Source: Tretioscincus oriximinensis (lineage: Eukaryota; Chordata; Lepidosauria; Squamata; Gymnophthalmidae). From it: a DNA stretch of 64,000 nt. Under the pieces are notes generated by a model. The model made no database searches, was not told the origin of the DNA, and saw only the letters and a program-made list of their open reading frames with translations. The stretch is taken from contig JAJVDF010000123.1 of NCBI GenBank assembly GCA_022410635.1, forward strand, positions 1,301,349 to 1,365,348, given 5' to 3'. A program made the translations under genes and the position numbers. The stretch's first letter is position 1. Every line of letters begins with the position of its first letter. This document shows, in pieces, positions 45,363 to 57,315 of the stretch.

Positions 45363-46014
45363 AATAGAGTGCCACATTGATGATATAACTTCTGAGTTTA
45401 AAAAAAATGGGCTGAAGCTGGGTTAAAATGTAGGATATTATCACACGCTTTGTGATATTCTCTTCTAATAGAGAATGTAAATTTGTAGGTTTACCTGTTT
45501 TGTTACTTAATGGTAAATACAGTAAATCTTCGTACCAACTGCTTGTTCCTATAATTGCTTGTATTTTGATTAGATGGGTTACCTGATTAGACACATATAC
45601 TGTCAACATTGTTCATCAACAGTGCAATACATTTTGCTTTAATAAGCAACATATTTCAGGTTTTTTTAAAAAAAGAAAACCGCATTTCCTGCTTACAGGG
45701 TACAATGCATGGGTAATTTTGTCTTTTAATTATGTCCTTTTGCTCCATCATTTAGCATATATTTATTATAACTTTGTTTTCTTCTTTCTACATTCTTCCT
45801 GGCACTGTAACTGTAAATATGAGCCAACCTCCTGTTGGCAAATCCCTGGACTAATATTAATTGGGAGGAAAGCATTGAAGGTTATTGAAAGTGATAGGGT
45901 CACTAGACAAGGTAGTGGGGTTAGATGAGATAAGTGAAATTAGGGAAGCAAAACCATCACCTGCAACTGAGTCACTGCTTAAAATACAACAACAACAACA
46001 ATAACACCGACAAT

Positions 46015-46048
46015 AATGATAACGATGATGATGATGATGATGATGATG
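46015..46048. repeat. (GAT)n microsatellite
   Basis: About nine units after an AAC/AAT-rich lead. Confidence 0.85.
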
Positions 46049-46982
46049 GCCAATATTGAATAAAAATTATTCCAAGACTGCTTGGTAAGTACTTTGTTCG
46101 GGTTTAGGTCCTTTCTATACTGGAATAAAAATCTACTGATAGTTTGGTCTGGTGGTGACTGTATCTCTCAGATAGCTGGGCATTCACATTAAAAACATTT
46201 GTAAATGTGAGCACCCATTTTTTCTGATAAAATATGCCCTTTCCAATAGGCCCTGAACTTTAACTGCTTGATTGAACAGCTTGTGTTCCTAACAACCATC
46301 AGTTCATTTGAATTTGAACATACAGACAACTACATCTTCAGTTTGATGTATTGGGCATTGTACTGTACCTGAAACGCGAACTGAACTTTGTACATCTCTA
46401 TGGCCGACCCCATAAGGAAGCAATACTTTATTCTGGAATATATTCTGAAATCAAACTTCATGCAGGAAGAATCTTAATGTAAATTATACAAGGATCAAGA
46501 CAAGCAAACATTAGGAAACTTTTTCCTTTTTCTCAAATTCTAGAGCCAATTTCACTTAATGACGCTGCATTCTGGAAAAATCAGAAAACCTAAGAGGAAA
46601 GATTTCTTTACACATTGAAGATGCTCTGTCATCTGAGTAGAAATCACAATCGCTTTTTTAAAAAAAANTTTATTTGTTTTAATTTTGCAGAATTTGTGAA
46701 CATTTTACCGTATGGTTTCCTAAGCTAGGAAAAAGACAATGGGCCCAAATGTTCCTTCCTTTACCTGGGTGAGCTCTGTCATGAGCTTCCTTTTTATGGC
46801 ACCTACCTAACACTTTGATTGGCTGTTGCTGGACTGCTAATCAAGCACAGAGTGACTAATGAAATAAATTAACTGTGAACATTTTCATCTGAAGCATACC
46901 CTTTATTTTATTATGCTAAGGATTATTCTGTTCCCTCTCCTTTCTTTCCCTGATAAATAAACTTCAATAACAGTTTTTCTAA

Positions 46983-47284
46983 AGAAGAAGAACTGGGTTC
47001 TTATACTCTTCTTTTCTCACCTTTCAAAGGGACTCAAAGCGGCTTACAAGGGTATTTTTGCCCAAAGGCTTGCATTCTATCTTCCCCACCAGGTTCTGAT
47101 GGTTCCCATGTATCTACTTGCAGTCAGTTGCAATTTCTTGCAATTCATGCTTTCGAATAACTGGGTTGCCTAGAGCTAAAGGCTAGTGGAAGGTGCTCAC
47201 CCCTCCCCATGTTCAACACAGGGCTTCGAAACCCCATCTCCCAGATGAAAGACGGATTCCTTAGTGACTGAGCTATCCGTGCCT
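46983..47284 (-). mobile_element. CTT-tailed tRNA SINE, reverse
   Basis: AAGAAGAAGAACTGGGTTCT at the tail, 'caaagcggcttacaagg' 3' part, and reversed head 'ttagtgactgagctatccgtgcc'. Confidence 0.87.
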
Positions 47285-48069
47285 AAAGTTCTTTAATCCA
47301 TTCATGCGTCTGACTATGTTATTTGTTTTCAAATGTCCTATCCTAGNTTGTCATGTGGACAACAGGCCCCTTAAATCCCCATTTCGAAGCAGAATAAAGG
47401 CCAATGCAGAAAGGAATAATCTGAAGTCCTCAGCAAACCTTAAGTGCTCTGAAGAAATGGTTTAATATTACTATGCTATCAATAATTCACTTCCTTTTTT
47501 TAGAAGTGACATCATAGGCAATAACATGTCATCCCCCAGCTATTAAATCAATAATTTTATATTGGTTAATTATAATAATTACATATTAGTTTACATCTAT
47601 ATATTTATTGGGTATGATTTTGGAATCCCTACTCTAGTCATGGTGTCTCTGTACTAATATATTTCACTGAACATAAATAAATAGGGGGAAAACCTTTTTT
47701 TATATGAGTGACAAACACCTTGTATAACTGAAGGGAAAAAACCCACACTTTTTGTTGGCAATTGGTACTTGGTTAGTAAATTAACCCAATCACAAGACTC
47801 ATAAAGAGGCTGGTATTAGTAACCTCCAATGATCTGAACTTTAATCAGATGGGATAATTATTTATTCTGTGATTTATTTTGGTTTAACTCAGAGGTTAGG
47901 TTAAGGTCAGCTGGTGACTAGAAGATTGTATTGCACACTTGAGAGCAAGGGTGTGGACAATCAAAATATGGTTCTTGAGCTGTAACTACAACTCCCATAA
48001 GCTTCTGCCAACCTGCTCAATGCCAGTGAATGATGACAATTTTGCTTTGAGTATTATTTGAAGAGCCAA

Positions 48070-48339
48070 CGCTGGGAACTGTATGAGAATCTTGCACGTT
48101 TTGTGAGATTGTCCACTTATTGTGATGACACTTCCTCCCCCTGCTTCCAGAAAGGATACCCTGAGGCCGGAAGTGACATCACAAATTATGTCACTTCTAG
48201 TCTCTGCTTTGGGAATGGCACCCAAAGTGCCACTTCGGGTCCCATCCCAAAAGTGACATTACAAAATTTTTGCACATGTGGAGAAAATTCAAATGCATGA
48301 GATTTTCACGCTCCAGTGGGGATAGCTCCCAACACTGGG
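48070..48339. mobile_element. MITE family C, copy 3
   Basis: CGCTGGGAACTGTATGAGAA at the left and GCTCCCAACACTGGG at the right, with 'ggaagtgacatcacaaatta' inside. Confidence 0.65.
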
Positions 48340-48986
48340 CTTGGCTGCTTNGGGTTTTAGAGTTAGCAAAATTTATTAATATTTCTATCTTTCTGTATAT
48401 CTGAATATTCTGGGGGAGTGGGGAGGGAGATCACAATAAAATCAGCATAAAAATAAATAAAAGAAACAGTACTTACATTGTGGTGGGGAAGTGNGACCAA
48501 AAGGCTAAGGTAATCAGCTGTCAAGAAAAATCATATAATGTGGGTCCATGGTGTATCTCAGAGGAGAGAGTATTTCATTACCTGGGTGTCATATCTGTAT
48601 GCTTTGTCACACATTACCACCTTCCTAACCATTGAACGAAATGGCATTGTCAAGAGGGCCACACTGGCAAATCTTAGGGCATAGGCCTATATTAGGGTTA
48701 CCAAAACTCCTGGTTCAGCCAAGACCCTCTTGATTTTAAGGGCCTATTTTTAACTCCTGGAAGAAATCTTTTGGTTTTCTGCCAGCCACTTGCTTCCATT
48801 GGTTTGCTTTCGAAGGTTGCTTGCTAAACCCTAATCACAGTGCCATTGCAGAAGAAGGAATAAGGCAACGTGAGGTCCATGGGGGAGGTTGAGCTGGCTG
48901 GAAGAGGTAGAGGGATGGGGTGGGGTGGGGCATAACTGCACATAATACCCTCCTTTTGCATTTTCCAATTGGAAAACCCTAGTCTA

Positions 48987-49240
48987 TACGAAGAAGGAGA
49001 AAAACTGGGGTTTTTCTCACCTGAAGGGACTCAGTGTAGCTTCCAAGCTATTTTTACCCGAAGGTTTACATTCTATCTTTCCCATCACGTTGTGGTGGTA
49101 CCTATTCATCTACTTGTGATTGCTCAGCTAAAGTTGGCTGAAGTTAAGGCCAGTAGAGGGCGCTTACTCCTCTCCAAGGCAGACACGTGAGCCTCAAACG
49201 CGAACCTCTCTGTTGAAAGATCATTGTTCTTAACCCCAGC
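48987..49240 (-). mobile_element. CTT-tailed SINE, reverse, old
   Basis: ACGAAGAAGGAGAAAAACTG tail, 'tctatctttcccatcacgtt' body, reversed head to 'ttaaccccagcgcc'. Confidence 0.75.
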
Positions 49241-50559
49241 GCCATTGTATATAAACGAGACGTTCTTTTAGATATTTTGGGTCCAAAATTTATGCTCTTA
49301 TACTGTAAGTTAAAATTAATAGTTTTAATTGAACTCAGTAGCAAATAGGCAGCCAATGTAGGGTATTTTTTTGTTTTTAGAATAGACATGATGTGTTTTT
49401 GGCCCAGTAATGCATATGAAACCTGAAGACAATAAGAGAGAGATACTTCACTTCTCATTTTCTAATTATAAAGCCTATGTGCTCTGTTCCATTGATCTGG
49501 AAGTGATCAGAAAATTGCTATGACACTCTTCTGACCAAAAGTGGCCAAGAAAGGATGCCTTCTAGCTACATCTCTCTTTCATTTCCATGGAAACTAATGC
49601 ACTTTGAACCTATCTGCCGCATGAGCACATAGAGTTTGGACTTTGCTTTCCCAAAGCTTTGCCTTAAAAATGGCACACAGAAGATTGTTTTCTTCAGTAG
49701 ATTTATGTCTAGAAATATTAACCCAGAATAGAAGTCAATAGATCCCTGACTTGAGCATGAAACAATACAATTGCCTCTATTTCCTGTACCATTTTGCCTT
49801 CAAAACTGTGCAATTATTTAACCTGTATAAATCTACCCATTTCATGAACACTGGTTTTGCATCCGAATGTGGGCAAATCAATTTAATTATGACTTTGATG
49901 CAAAATAAGTGATTTTATTTTGAAGTCACTGTTTGACTTTGATGATGGATGCCGTATTCTAAAATTCGGTTGCTAAGGGATATTGAACAATTTGTTGGTC
50001 TGCTTTGCCTGTCTAGTTTCTCTGTATTGTATTTTGAATTGATTGTTTCATAGGATTTTTTCCTTGACACCTGACAATTAAAGCTAATATTTTGAAGCTT
50101 TTCTATTCTATATATTTTCTGCTTTGGTTGAGCTGAAAGTTGTGGTATAGTTGAATAGCCTTCTTTCTACTTGTGATTCACTTTAGATTCTTTCAATGGA
50201 TATTGGAGAAATACAATCATGGGTCAGAAATGCTCCCTAGAGTGCAAGAATAGATTGGGTATGGCTAGCCACCAAACCATATTGGTATCACCTCCACCCA
50301 CAGGCAGCAAGAAAATACCCTACTCCCCATCAGAAAATCCGGGAAGGGTATACTGGAGAATATGTTGCTCTGTAGGCAAAAGACAATATTAAATTATAAT
50401 GAATGGATCACCCAGGTATCAGGTTCTCAGATTCTGTTTGTTTCTGAATTGAGTGGTTTTCAAAGGACTTGTTCTGAAAACAAAGCCCCTGAACATAGCA
50501 GGTTTTAGCTTCATTGATGCACAAAAGCTCATTTAGTCCACTTCTAAAATTATTAAATA

Positions 50560-51372
50560 CTAGTGGAATTAAGACCACTACCTTGAACCTTAGAGATACT
50601 GTGGATTCTAGCTTTACTCTTCCTCCTCCTCTTCCTCCTCCTCCTCCTTCTTCTTTTTCTTTTTCTTTTTCTTCTTCCTCTTTCTCTTCCTCTTCCTCTT
50701 CTTCCTGCTTTTTCCTTTTCTTTTTGTTCCTCCTGTTCCTCCCCTCCTTCATCATCTTCCTGTTCCTCTCCTTATTCCTCTTTTCCCTCTGTTTCCTCTT
50801 CCTTTTGTTCTTCTCCCTCATTTTCTTCCTCTTCTCCTTCTTTCTCCTCTTCCTGTTCTTCTTCTTCTTCTTCCTTCCCTTCCTCCCTCCTCACCTTCTC
50901 CACTCCTTTCCTCTCTCCTTCTCCCTCCCTTTTCCACCTATTCTTTCCTCCTCTTCCTCCTCCCTCCTCTTCCCCCCTCCTCCTCTTCCTCCTCTCCTCT
51001 TCTCTCTCTTCTTCCCTTCCCCTCTTCCTCCTCCTTCCCTTTGTTTCACTCACGATTTGTATTTACTATGGTCAAGTGATTTTATCTTTTATAAAATCAA
51101 TATGGTCAATTAACTAACCAATAAAATTTTAAAAAGTCCTCCTCTTCCTCTTTCCATTCTTCCTCTTCTCTTCCTCCTCCTTCTTCCCTCCTCTTCCTCT
51201 TTCCCTTTCCCTTCCTCTTCCTCCTCCCTCTTTCCTCCTCCTGTTGTTCCTCCTTCTCCTCTTTCTCCTCTGTCTTCCCCCTCCTCTTCCTCCTCCCCCN
51301 CCCCTCCTCTATCTTCCTCCTCCCCTCCTCTTCTTCCTCCCCCTCCTCCTCTTCCCCCTCCCCTCCTCCTGC
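50560..51372 (+). repeat. Pyrimidine-rich tracts in family G context
   Basis: TAGTGGAATTAAGACCACTA head, then about 440 bases of CTT/CCT (50617-51060), an island with 'taactaaccaataaaatttt', then another 235 bases of C/T. Long Ser/Leu/Phe frames here, and Glu/Arg frames on the other strand, are compositional artefacts. The tract ends about 190 bases before SLC13A3 exon 2. Confidence 0.7.
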
Positions 51373-51561
51373 AGACTTAGCATTATAAGTGCATAAAAGA
51401 GCAAACAGTCACCCGTCTCAGGTACCTATCTTTAAACATTCAAAAATGGAATATTATTAAACAACTCTGTTGGTATGGTGAGTACTGTCGAGGGTTTTTA
51501 AATTTCTGATGACTGTGGAAAATGTGTAAACTTAACTTCTTCTTATGTGGCTTCCTTGTAG

Positions 51562-51827
51562 GAAGGAAAATGTCTCTACGTAATTCTGCTGATGGCCATA
51601 TACTGGTGTACGGAAGCCCTGCCGTTGTCCGTGACTGCCCTTCTCCCCATCGTTCTCTTCCCTTTCCTTGGAATTCTCCCAGCCAACAAAGTGTGCCCAC
51701 AGTACTTCTTGGACACCAATTTCCTCTTCCTGAGTGGCTTAATCATGGCAGCTGCTATCGAAGAGTGGAATCTTCATCGCAGGATCGCCCTGAGGATCCT
51801 TATGTTAGTGGGAGTTCAACCGGCCAG
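51562..51827 (+). CDS. SLC13A3: SLC13A3 coding exon 2
   Basis: 266 bp, acceptor CCTTGTAG at 51561, donor AG|GTAACA at 51827/51828, phase 0 in and 2 out. The peptide [20 protein letters not shown] continues to VGVQPA(R). It contains the SLC13 signature helix with [16 protein letters not shown] and the [25 protein letters not shown] segment, matching remembered human NaDC3 almost residue for residue. These residues form the second and third helices and the start of the scaffold domain. It joins in frame to exon 1 and exon 3. Confidence 0.96.
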
Positions 51828-53217
51828 GTAACAGATGGTTCAATTAAACTTGTACTCTGCGTTGCGCCAACAAGGAGAAAGTAAGCAAGTAATTAGTACT
51901 AGTTGTTGCTTAGCCAATGAACTACAATCAAAGCACAAATGGTAGCAGAGGCCTACAATTGTCAGATGTTTTACCTGACAGATCTTGCTGTAGTTCACAT
52001 CTTTGGTTTTCAAGGAATCTCTGATGTTTCTCAACCCATGGCCACTGTCATCATGAACCCCTCTGTGAGTGGAACTGCGGCACCTTGAGTGTGTCTGTTC
52101 ATGTACCTGTCAGTGGACCACAATTCTTGGCGTTCTGGGACATCCATAATGGAGATGACGGAATGCTGGGTGTTTGGGTTCCAGTGATACAGAGAGTCAC
52201 AATTTATCATTTATCTATTATTAGTGGAATTAAGCCCATTGCCTTAGGCATGCAGTGGGTTCTAGGCAGTGGACTTAATTCTTCTTCTCTTCTTCTTCCA
52301 CTTCTTCTGTTTTCTTCTCTTGTATTCCTTTTTTCCTCCTTCTTCTCCTTCATTTTCTTCCTGTTAATGTTCCTTTTCTTCCTTTTCCTCCTCTATGTTT
52401 TTGGTTCTTCCTCTTCTATTTCTTTTAATTCTACATTCTCCTTTTCTTCTTCTTGATCCTCTTCCTCTTCCACCCAATTTCCTGTAAGCAGCAAAAATGT
52501 TACCAATCTATGGCCAGTCCAGGCCACAGGAAACATTTTTTCTGCTTACAGGAAAGTGGCTGGGGGATTGGGGAGACGAGGAGTGTGTGGAGAGTGGGGT
52601 AGGGATGGGATGGGGGAGGAGGGGTGGTATAAGGCCACTCCTCCTTCCCTCTCCCTCCCTCCTCCTCTTTGCCCCTCCCTCTCCCTTCCCCTCTTCCTCC
52701 TCTCCTCTCTCCCCCCTCCCCCCTCCTACCAACCCGGTAGGAGAACCTTGTGTGGAAGCAGCCTTTTTAATGAAGGGAACCTGAAGAAAAGAAATATGTT
52801 TTCCTAGTGCATTCTTTTGCTTGCTATGGTTTTGCGAGTTACCTATAATCTTCAGGTGAACTGTCAAATTGCAAGACAAACCTAAAAACAGTAGGTTGGA
52901 TCATAGCTTATTTGTTCTGCTGATGTTTTTCTTGGTGTTAGTGATTGTCGAACTCATGGGTTATTTCCTTAAAAATGGAAATTTCCTAACTTCTCCTGTT
53001 TAACTAGCTGAGAGAAAAGAAACACGAGTGTAAGCTGATTAATGCTTATCCCAGTTGTGCAGTCTTGGATTTCTTACAAAAAAGAAACTGGAACAGCTTT
53101 GTCCTCATTAGGCTTATGAGGTCTTGCTGTGGTATTTTCCTTAGTGGAGCAAGACAAAAGTGACCCCGTGAAATTCCAATTGCTAGACTTGATTATTTTC
53201 TTTCTTCTTATCCTTAG
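51828..53217 (+). other. SLC13A3: SLC13A3 intron 2
   Basis: 1390 bp. Contains a family G head (52217-52275) with C/T tracts (52277-52500, 52640-52735). No extra exon seen. Confidence 0.75.
52217..52735 (+). repeat. Family G repeat with split pyrimidine tract
   Basis: TTAGTGGAATTAAGCCCATT, stem CCCATTGC...GCAGTGGG, TTCTAG, then C/T sequence; the 'ggaaacattttttctgctta' part at 52530 is shared with family H at 21600. Confidence 0.6.
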
Positions 53218-53381
53218 ACTCATTTTAGGAATGATGCTGACAACTTCCTTCCTGTCCATGTGGTTGAGTAATACAGCTTCCACGGCTATGATGCTTCCCA
53301 TTGCAACAGCAATTCTGAAAAGCCTCTTTGGGGAAAAAGAAACATCTAGAGATCTCAAGAGAGAGAATGAGGAAAACCAAG
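53218..53381 (+). CDS. SLC13A3: SLC13A3 coding exon 3 (first SNT motif)
   Basis: 164 bp, acceptor ATCCTTAG at 53217, donor CAAG|GTATG at 53381/53382, phase 2 in and 1 out. The peptide (R)LILGMMLTTSFLSMWLSNTA continues STAMMLPIATAILKSLFG. The SNT triplet in MWLSNTAST is the first of the two Ser-Asn-Thr motifs that bind Na+ and the substrate carboxylate in the DASS/SLC13 fold. The exon ends in a charged cytosolic loop (EKETSRDLKRENEENQ), the least conserved part. Confidence 0.96.
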
Positions 53382-53684
53382 GTATGCATAGCTCATTCCA
53401 AGACGCCTAAGAAGGAAACAATTTTGACAAGATAACAATATCATGATAACAACCACCTTTTTCTGTATTCAAATTTTTTCAGTTGTTCTTCTTTTGCCAC
53501 TTGCTCCAGTAAAAAGCACTGCACAATCATATGTGTATATTCTGGCTTGCTTTCCTTCAGAATGTCTGAATGAACAGCTTATACTAACATAGGACCTTAA
53601 TGCATTACAAAGTATGTAGTGGGCTGGGGTCAAAATGGTGTCCTAGGTGAATAGAACTGTAGAACTTGATGTCAAAGTCTACAA

Positions 53685-54045
53685 TTGGACTGGGGTGACA
53701 TAATGAGCCTGCTCGTGCCCTAAGATCTGCAGGGGAGGCCCTCTTGACTGTACCACCACCCTCAGTGGCAGAGAGGGTGGGAACCCGGAATAGGACCTCC
53801 CCTGTGGCAGCCCCCAAACTATGGAATAGTCTCCCCCTTGAGGTGCATCAATCACCATCTATGCGGACTTTCAGAAAATGCTTGAAGATGCACCTCTTTG
53901 GCCTGGCCTTTGGCTAGAAAACTACTGTCTCCTCCCCATTTTAGAAAAGGCTGTTTTTAATGTGTTAAAATTATGGTTTTATTGTTAACCGCCCTGAGAC
54001 CTATGGGTATAGGGCAGTATAAAAATGTACATAAATAAATAATAA
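53685..54045 (+). mobile_element. LINE 3' region with AAATA tail
   Basis: 'gggaggccctcttgactgta', 'cagcccccaaactatggaat', 'tcttcaagcattttc'-type text, then 'accgccctgagacctatggg' and TAAATAAATAATAAATAATG. The longest copy of this terminus in the window. Confidence 0.75.
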
Positions 54046-54929
54046 ATAATGTTCCAGAGGGAGTTTGCCATGACCTTTATTTAAAATACCTCTCCCATTC
54101 ACAGCAATTTAGGATTGAAAGAGGTGTTACCCTAGCCCTCCCTTTTCCCTCCCAGAGGTTGAATGTCTCTCCACCCTGAAATAGTCTAGACTGGCCCCAC
54201 AGGATTCACTTTCAGAAAGGACTGAGAGCAAAGTTTATTTCAATAACGTTAGTTTGCTTTTTTACTTCTGACAATCCCTGTAATTATGGGACCACCATGA
54301 ATGGAAACCTTCTTCTGTTTGACTGTTTTTTTTTGTTTAAACCAATCTAGCATAGGGGAAAATTATTGTCTCCTCTATTTTATACACCTGTCTGATTTAA
54401 CTTATATCTGTATATATTTTGCTAGTGCGCATCTATATGGGAGATGAAGTGAGTCTTGAGAATTATGCAAGAAAGAAATATACATAATCATCATGTGAAG
54501 TATAATGACTCCAAATGGTACTGGTGAAAAATTACTATATATGATGCAGTAAAACATTATGAGGACTTTTCATGATAGCACTTTAGCATCCTAATTCCTG
54601 AGTTATTATAATGTTGGTTTCCTGTTACGTTGTATTCATTTTAAAAAATTCCTCTATTGCTAATTTTCTGTCTGCAAATTGGGAACTAGGCAATTTGAAT
54701 ATGCCAACAAAAGCAAAGAGTTCTTGGAATGGTTGTGAAAGAGTTGTATTGGAATATAAATGGGAACATCAGAAATTCCTCTAGCAGTTGAATGATGGGT
54801 TTCTTCTTGAGTGGGCTAAAATGATCAAGTCTCATTCTGCTACGCTGCAAAGCAGTACCTTTTGTTTCTGTTACCTTCTTAGAAGTCTACATACCTGTTG
54901 CTGTATCCAGGCTTCTCTTACTTTTTCTG

Positions 54930-54980
54930 CTACATTTGGATGTTCCAAAATAAAGCATGGATATTCCAGAATATGAGAAG
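54930..54980. mobile_element. MITE family E fragment
   Basis: 'ggatgttccaaaataaagca' and 'tggatattccagaatatg' match the centre of 45214-45362. Confidence 0.55.
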
Positions 54981-55076
54981 TAGACTTAAGGTCTTTCTGT
55001 CTTTAGGTCTGGTCTGTATACTGATATAGTTTAAGGAAGCTCCCATCCCCTGCTAGTATGGCCTGACAGTATAGAC

Positions 55077-55373
55077 CAGGGGTCCTAAAACTACAGCCTG
55101 TGGACCACACGCGGCCCGCCAAGAACATTTATCCAGCTCGCAAGATGTTGTTCTCACCGTTGTCCATCCTGAGTAGCAGCCAACTGGTCTCGGGCTCACA
55201 GTAACATGCCCCTTGCCTTTTCAATAGTGCATGTACACAATACGCTCTTCATGACACTAGGTGGCCCCAGAATTAGGAATTTGCTCATAGCTTTTTTAAA
55301 ACTATAATCNGGCCCTACAACTGTCTGAGGAACAGTGAAGTGGTCTCCTGTTTAAAAAGTTTGAGGATCTCTG
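55077..55373. mobile_element. hAT-like MITE with CAGGGGTCCT ends
   Basis: Left CAGGGGTCCTAAAACTACAG and right AAAAAGTTTGAGGATCTCTG are inverted ends of a type known from hAT elements in tetrapods. The body includes 'cacacgcggcccgcc'. Flanks GTATAGAC and ACTTAGAC may be a decayed 8-bp duplication. No transposase. Confidence 0.72.
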
Positions 55374-55377
55374 ACTT

Positions 55378-55850
55378 AGACCAATGGAAGTCTAAGTACA
55401 AAGCAAAGTACAAAAGAGAGTTACAAGGATGGTGAGTGGTCTGGAAACCATGTCGTATGAGGAACGGTTAAAGGATCTCGGGATGTTTAGTCTGCGAAAG
55501 AGAAGGCTGAGAGGAAACCTGATAGCTGCCTACAAATATCTGAAGGGCTGTCACAGAGCAGAGGGATCAGCACTGTTCTCATTAGCACATGGAAGGACTA
55601 GAAACAACGGAATGAAACTGCAAGGGAGTAGATTTAGATTAGATATCAGAAAAAACTTTCTAACAGTCAGGGTGATAAACCAGTGGAACAGTTTGCCACA
55701 GGGGGTGGTGAGTTCACCTTCGCTGGAAGTCTTCAAACAGAGACTGGACAGTCATCTGTCTGGGATGGTTTAATGAATCCTGCATCGAGCAGGGGGTTGG
55801 ACCTGATGACCCTGGAGGTCCCTTCCGACTCTGTGATTCTATGATTCTAA
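55378..55850 (+). mobile_element. CR1 LINE 3' end with ORF2 C-terminus
   Basis: An open frame of 114 codons reads MSYEERLKDLGMFSLRKRRL, then RGNLIAAYKYLKG and VINQWNSLPQGVV, the C-terminal end of CR1 ORF2 after the reverse transcriptase. The 3' end is 'gggggttggacctgatgacc' to 'gtgattctatgattct'. It is 5'-truncated, as usual for CR1, and still open, so relatively young. Confidence 0.9.
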
Positions 55851-56869
55851 AGTCAGTATTTTTTAATCAAAATAGTTTCACAAGGTTGCTGACAGGATGC
55901 CCTAAACTCCTTGGGAAAAATATGGGAGATATATGCCATAATTTGAAAGTATGTGCATTCTCGCTTTCAGGGTTGTTTGGTCTAAGCGCCTTTCTATGCT
56001 TACCAGTGATGATCTAGATCAAACAAACCATTCCTTAGATGGGACAGATTGCACTGAACTGGAACAAAGCTGTCAACATTGTGGTGGCTATTCTGCTTTA
56101 GCCCCTGTATTGGAGCCAAAGCATGGGCAAACTTTGCAGATGTCTGTAAAGATATCAGTCTCTAACGACATGTGGCTCCTTTAAGGAACACTGGAGAATG
56201 GAAGGGGAAGGTGTTAAAAGTTATGGGGAGTGTTCTGAGCAGTGGTGGGAGGTGCCCTTTTTTTGGGGGGGGGGGACCCGGTTTTGAGGACCCGAACCTT
56301 CAACATCTGAAGGGGATTTGAAATTAGGGGTCGCTAAATTCTAGTCTAATAATCCATCTGCTACACTATAACGCTTTTTGGGTTTGGTCACATTCTTACA
56401 TTTTTGCATTTTCAACAGAGACCTGATTAGGTTCAATAAGCCTTGGAATGTCCAGTTACTTATTGATGGTCACTAGAATGAGTGCCATTTTGACCCCAAA
56501 ATCTCAGCGTAATTTTTTTTCTAGTGAAAATTCTGCCTATTCTTACTCATTTCCACGTAATAATGCAGGACGTTTCAAGTAAATCACATCGTGGTCAAAG
56601 TCTGCAAACTTGTACATTCTGCTGCACAAGTCATTCTAGTGGATTGCTGTTCACTGAACCAGTCATTTTTATGGTGTTACTTTTTTGTTGCATTGATTCA
56701 GTAGTATAGGATTGATTCCTTATTAAAGCAGTATGAGTCTGATCCAGTTCTCATTTCACAGTAACAGAGACTTAAAGAAAGAAGAATTCCCTTCCACCAC
56801 TTATTTTGGAATAATTTACACAGTATCAGTCCTAGTAGATGAGGTAGTCCCCGCATTTAGATATTGATT

Positions 56870-56970
56870 TTATACCTGTTTTTAATCTGTTAATTTTGTG
56901 TTGATATTTTACTGTTCACCACCCTGAGACCTTTGGGTATGGGGCAGGATATAAATATAAATAAATAATG
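56870..56970 (+). mobile_element. LINE 3' terminus
   Basis: 'ttttaatctgttaattttgt', 'ccctgagacctttgggtatg', TATAAATAAATAATG. Confidence 0.7.
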
Positions 56971-57060
56971 TAGTTGCTGGCATAGCATTTGGTCCATGAG
57001 CAGAGCCGGATAGGGTCATACACACTCATTTACACACACACNCCTACACACTGTCTCTCT

Positions 57061-57247
57061 TAGGCTGACCAGTTTACCCCTTTTTGGGGGGGAGAAACCT
57101 GGTTTTGGGGTGTCTACCCCACCCTCCTGGGTGAGGGGATTTCCCTATCTTTTGCTGAGGGAAAAAAAAATTAAAATTCACTGCAAAACCACTAGGGGGC
57201 TCTGGCAACTGGGCCCAGCTAAAAAAACAGGTAATCTGGTCAGCCTA
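57061..57247. mobile_element. Fold-back family D element with palindrome-type insert
   Basis: TAGGCTGACCAGTTTACCCC pairs with GTAATCTGGTCAGCCTA. The right half carries 'aattcactgcaaaaccacta' and 'gggggctctggcaac', which also occur in the 42203-42734 palindrome, linking the two families. Confidence 0.72.
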
Positions 57248-57315
57248 GGTGAGACCTTTGGGTATAGGGAGGGATATAAGTACAAATAAATAAAATAATA
57301 AAATAATAAAAAATG
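57248..57315 (+). mobile_element. LINE 3' terminus fragment
   Basis: 'gagacctttgggtatagggagg' followed by AAATAAATAAAATAATAAAA. Confidence 0.6.

Larger units (their letters stand above)
30644..51561 (+). other. SLC13A3: SLC13A3 intron 1 (20.9 kb)
   Basis: A long first intron filled with repeats, itemised separately. No coding exon was recognised within it. Uncovered stretches such as 35060-36470, 43000-44390, 47300-48060 and 49250-50550 hold nothing I can name. Confidence 0.7.

Noticed and set aside
50408..51113. Long Ser/Leu-rich (+) and Glu/Arg/Lys-rich (-) frames
   Set aside because: Low-complexity pyrimidine tract; no domain, start context or splice support.
53074..53358. Minus-strand frame of 94 codons
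   Set aside because: Antisense shadow of SLC13A3 exon 3.
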